Shown here piece by piece: positions 43,993 through 44,691 of a stretch of 44,691 nt of DNA; within the stretch, counting starts at the first letter, position 1; the number at the start of each line of letters is the position of its first letter. Where the stretch lies: contig NZ_PYBW01000053.1 of assembly GCF_003205575.1 (NCBI RefSeq), positions 168,203 to 212,893 of the forward strand, in the 5' to 3' direction. Under the pieces are notes generated by a model, which ran no database searches, was not told the origin of the DNA, and worked only from the letters and a program-made list of their open reading frames with translations. Position numbers and translations under genes: made by a program. This DNA is from Streptomyces tateyamensis. GTDB lineage: Bacteria > Actinomycetota > Actinomycetes > Streptomycetales > Streptomycetaceae.

Positions 43993-44068
43993 TTCTGGCT
44001 GCTCTGACGAATCGTCACATCCGTTCGCTCATACGGTATGACGGTTCACTCTCCGGGATTAGCCGCCT

Positions 44069-44098
44069 TTGATCCGCGTGCAACCCAGTGTCTACGGT
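44069..44098 (+). promoter_or_regulatory. Putative promoter of the small secreted protein gene
   Basis: TTGATC (44069-44074) and TACGGT (44093-44098) are spaced 18 bp, a good sigma-70-type pair. A 7-bp hairpin, CACCCCG/CGGGGTG (44131-44155), lies in the leader. Confidence 0.5.
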
Positions 44099-44192
44099 GG
44101 GCCAGTCACTGCTGACACCGGTGCGTGGCACACCCCGTGGGATTCCCCCGGGGTGCCCGGCGCCGGACCGACGAGGACACGAGGTTTCACTC

Positions 44193-44612
44193 ATGAAGCA
44201 GGCCACTCTCAAGGCTGCCGGTACCGCTGCACTCGGCGTGGTCATCGCGGCGGCCGCCGCGGGCACCGCCTCGGCCGCCGCCGGCGGTCTCAGCGCGCTC
44301 CCCACCGGCGCGCTGCCGGACACGGGTGGCCTGACCGGCAGCCTGGGCAAGGCGCCGGCGGTCGGCGGCCCGGTCTCGCAGACCACCGGCCTGCTGAACC
44401 CGGGCGCCGGCACCCCGGCCCAGGCGCCGGCCCCCGCGGCCGAGGCCCCGGCCGACCCGGCCGCCGCGCCGGCGATGGCCCCGGGCGGTGCCAACCGCGG
44501 TCTGCCGGTGGGTGCGGTCGGCGGTGTCGCCAAGCAGGCCGGAGGCCCGCTGGGCGGCGTGCTCGGCGGTGCGGTGCCGATCGGCGGCGGGCTGCCCGGC
44601 CTGGGCGGCTGA
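44193..44612 (+). CDS. Small secreted Ala/Gly/Pro-rich protein
   Basis: A 139-residue protein with a clear signal peptide (KQATLKAAGTAALGVVIAAA, cleavage near GTASAAAGG). The mature part is low-complexity: a Gly/Leu-rich region, an Ala/Pro segment (PAQAPAPAAEAPADPAAAP) and a Gly-rich end (GGAVPIGGGLPGLGG). No family motif recognised; such proteins are common extracellular products of streptomycetes, possibly wall-associated. GAGG (44181-44184) is 8 bases before ATG 44193. The stop codon lies in a duplicated 25-bp segment. Confidence 0.7.
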   Translation: MKQATLKAAGTAALGVVIAAAAAGTASAAAGGLSALPTGALPDTGGLTGSLGKAPAVGGPVSQTTGLLNPGAGTPAQAPAPAAEAPADPAAAPAMAPGGANRGLPVGAVGGVAKQAGGPLGGVLGGAVPIGGGLPGLGG

Positions 44613-44652
44613 GCAGCCTCCCACCCCGCCTGGGCGGCTGAGCGGCCTCCCA
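44599..44652 (+). repeat. Duplicated 25-bp segment across the stop of the secreted protein gene
   Basis: 44599-44623 and 44628-44652 are identical except for one base (A to G), with a 29-bp period. The first copy holds the last Gly codons and the TGA stop. Confidence 0.8.
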
Positions 44653-44691
44653 GCCCGCGACCCCGCGCACGGCACAGCGCGTGGGGAGCGA

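Overview
The window is high-GC actinobacterial chromosome. Its gene content (folD-DUF3017, mdh, sdhCDAB, a BMP-type nucleoside ABC operon followed by cdd and deoA, then add), the GTG/TTG starts, several leaderless promoters, hairpin terminators without a U-tract and almost exclusive G/C third codon positions fit Streptomycetaceae (Streptomyces or Kitasatospora). The order resembles the conserved core chromosome of that family as I remember it from S. coelicolor. I saw no tRNA or rRNA gene, insertion sequence, phage gene or CRISPR array, and no in-frame TTA codon while reading by eye.

Layout. 1-2000: two RDD membrane proteins and a DUF2752 protein on the minus strand. 2010-4486: folD, a DUF3017 protein and malate dehydrogenase. 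4560-7534: a CBS/CorC membrane protein, trpS and a 2H-phosphoesterase coupled to trpS. 7585-13679: two large minus-strand wall-polymer enzymes, one a glycosyltransferase fused to a glycerophosphotransferase whose catalytic His motif is altered. 13879-18212: a YihY/BrkB protein, a D,D-carboxypeptidase, a small membrane protein and a secreted FG-GAP protein. 18287-21718: sdhCDAB on the minus strand. 21719-27708: a probable gene remnant, an OHCU decarboxylase, a secreted alpha/beta hydrolase, an SDR and an S53 protease. 28256-36905: an M20 amidohydrolase, then the nucleoside uptake and salvage block. 37070-40431: a ribbon-helix-helix regulator, a cytoplasmic DUF4097 protein and a DrrAB-like ABC exporter. 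40530-44612: a divergent MFS/LysR pair, adenosine deaminase and a small secreted protein.

Two blocks look like coherent systems. First, uptake (BMP lipoprotein, ATPase, two permeases), cytidine deaminase, thymidine phosphorylase and adenosine deaminase form a nucleoside salvage set. Three of its promoter regions carry a related palindrome with core ACGCGCGT, at add lying between the -35 and -10 of a leaderless promoter. Second, the RHH-DUF4097-ABC operon is preceded by a dense array of TGGCGCCA palindromes, two more of which lie inside the RHH gene. This looks like an autoregulated envelope-stress or export module and is the best candidate for an undescribed system.

All calls come from reading the sequence; no database search was run. 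Family names rest on recognised motifs, and promoter and operator calls are pattern-based inference.
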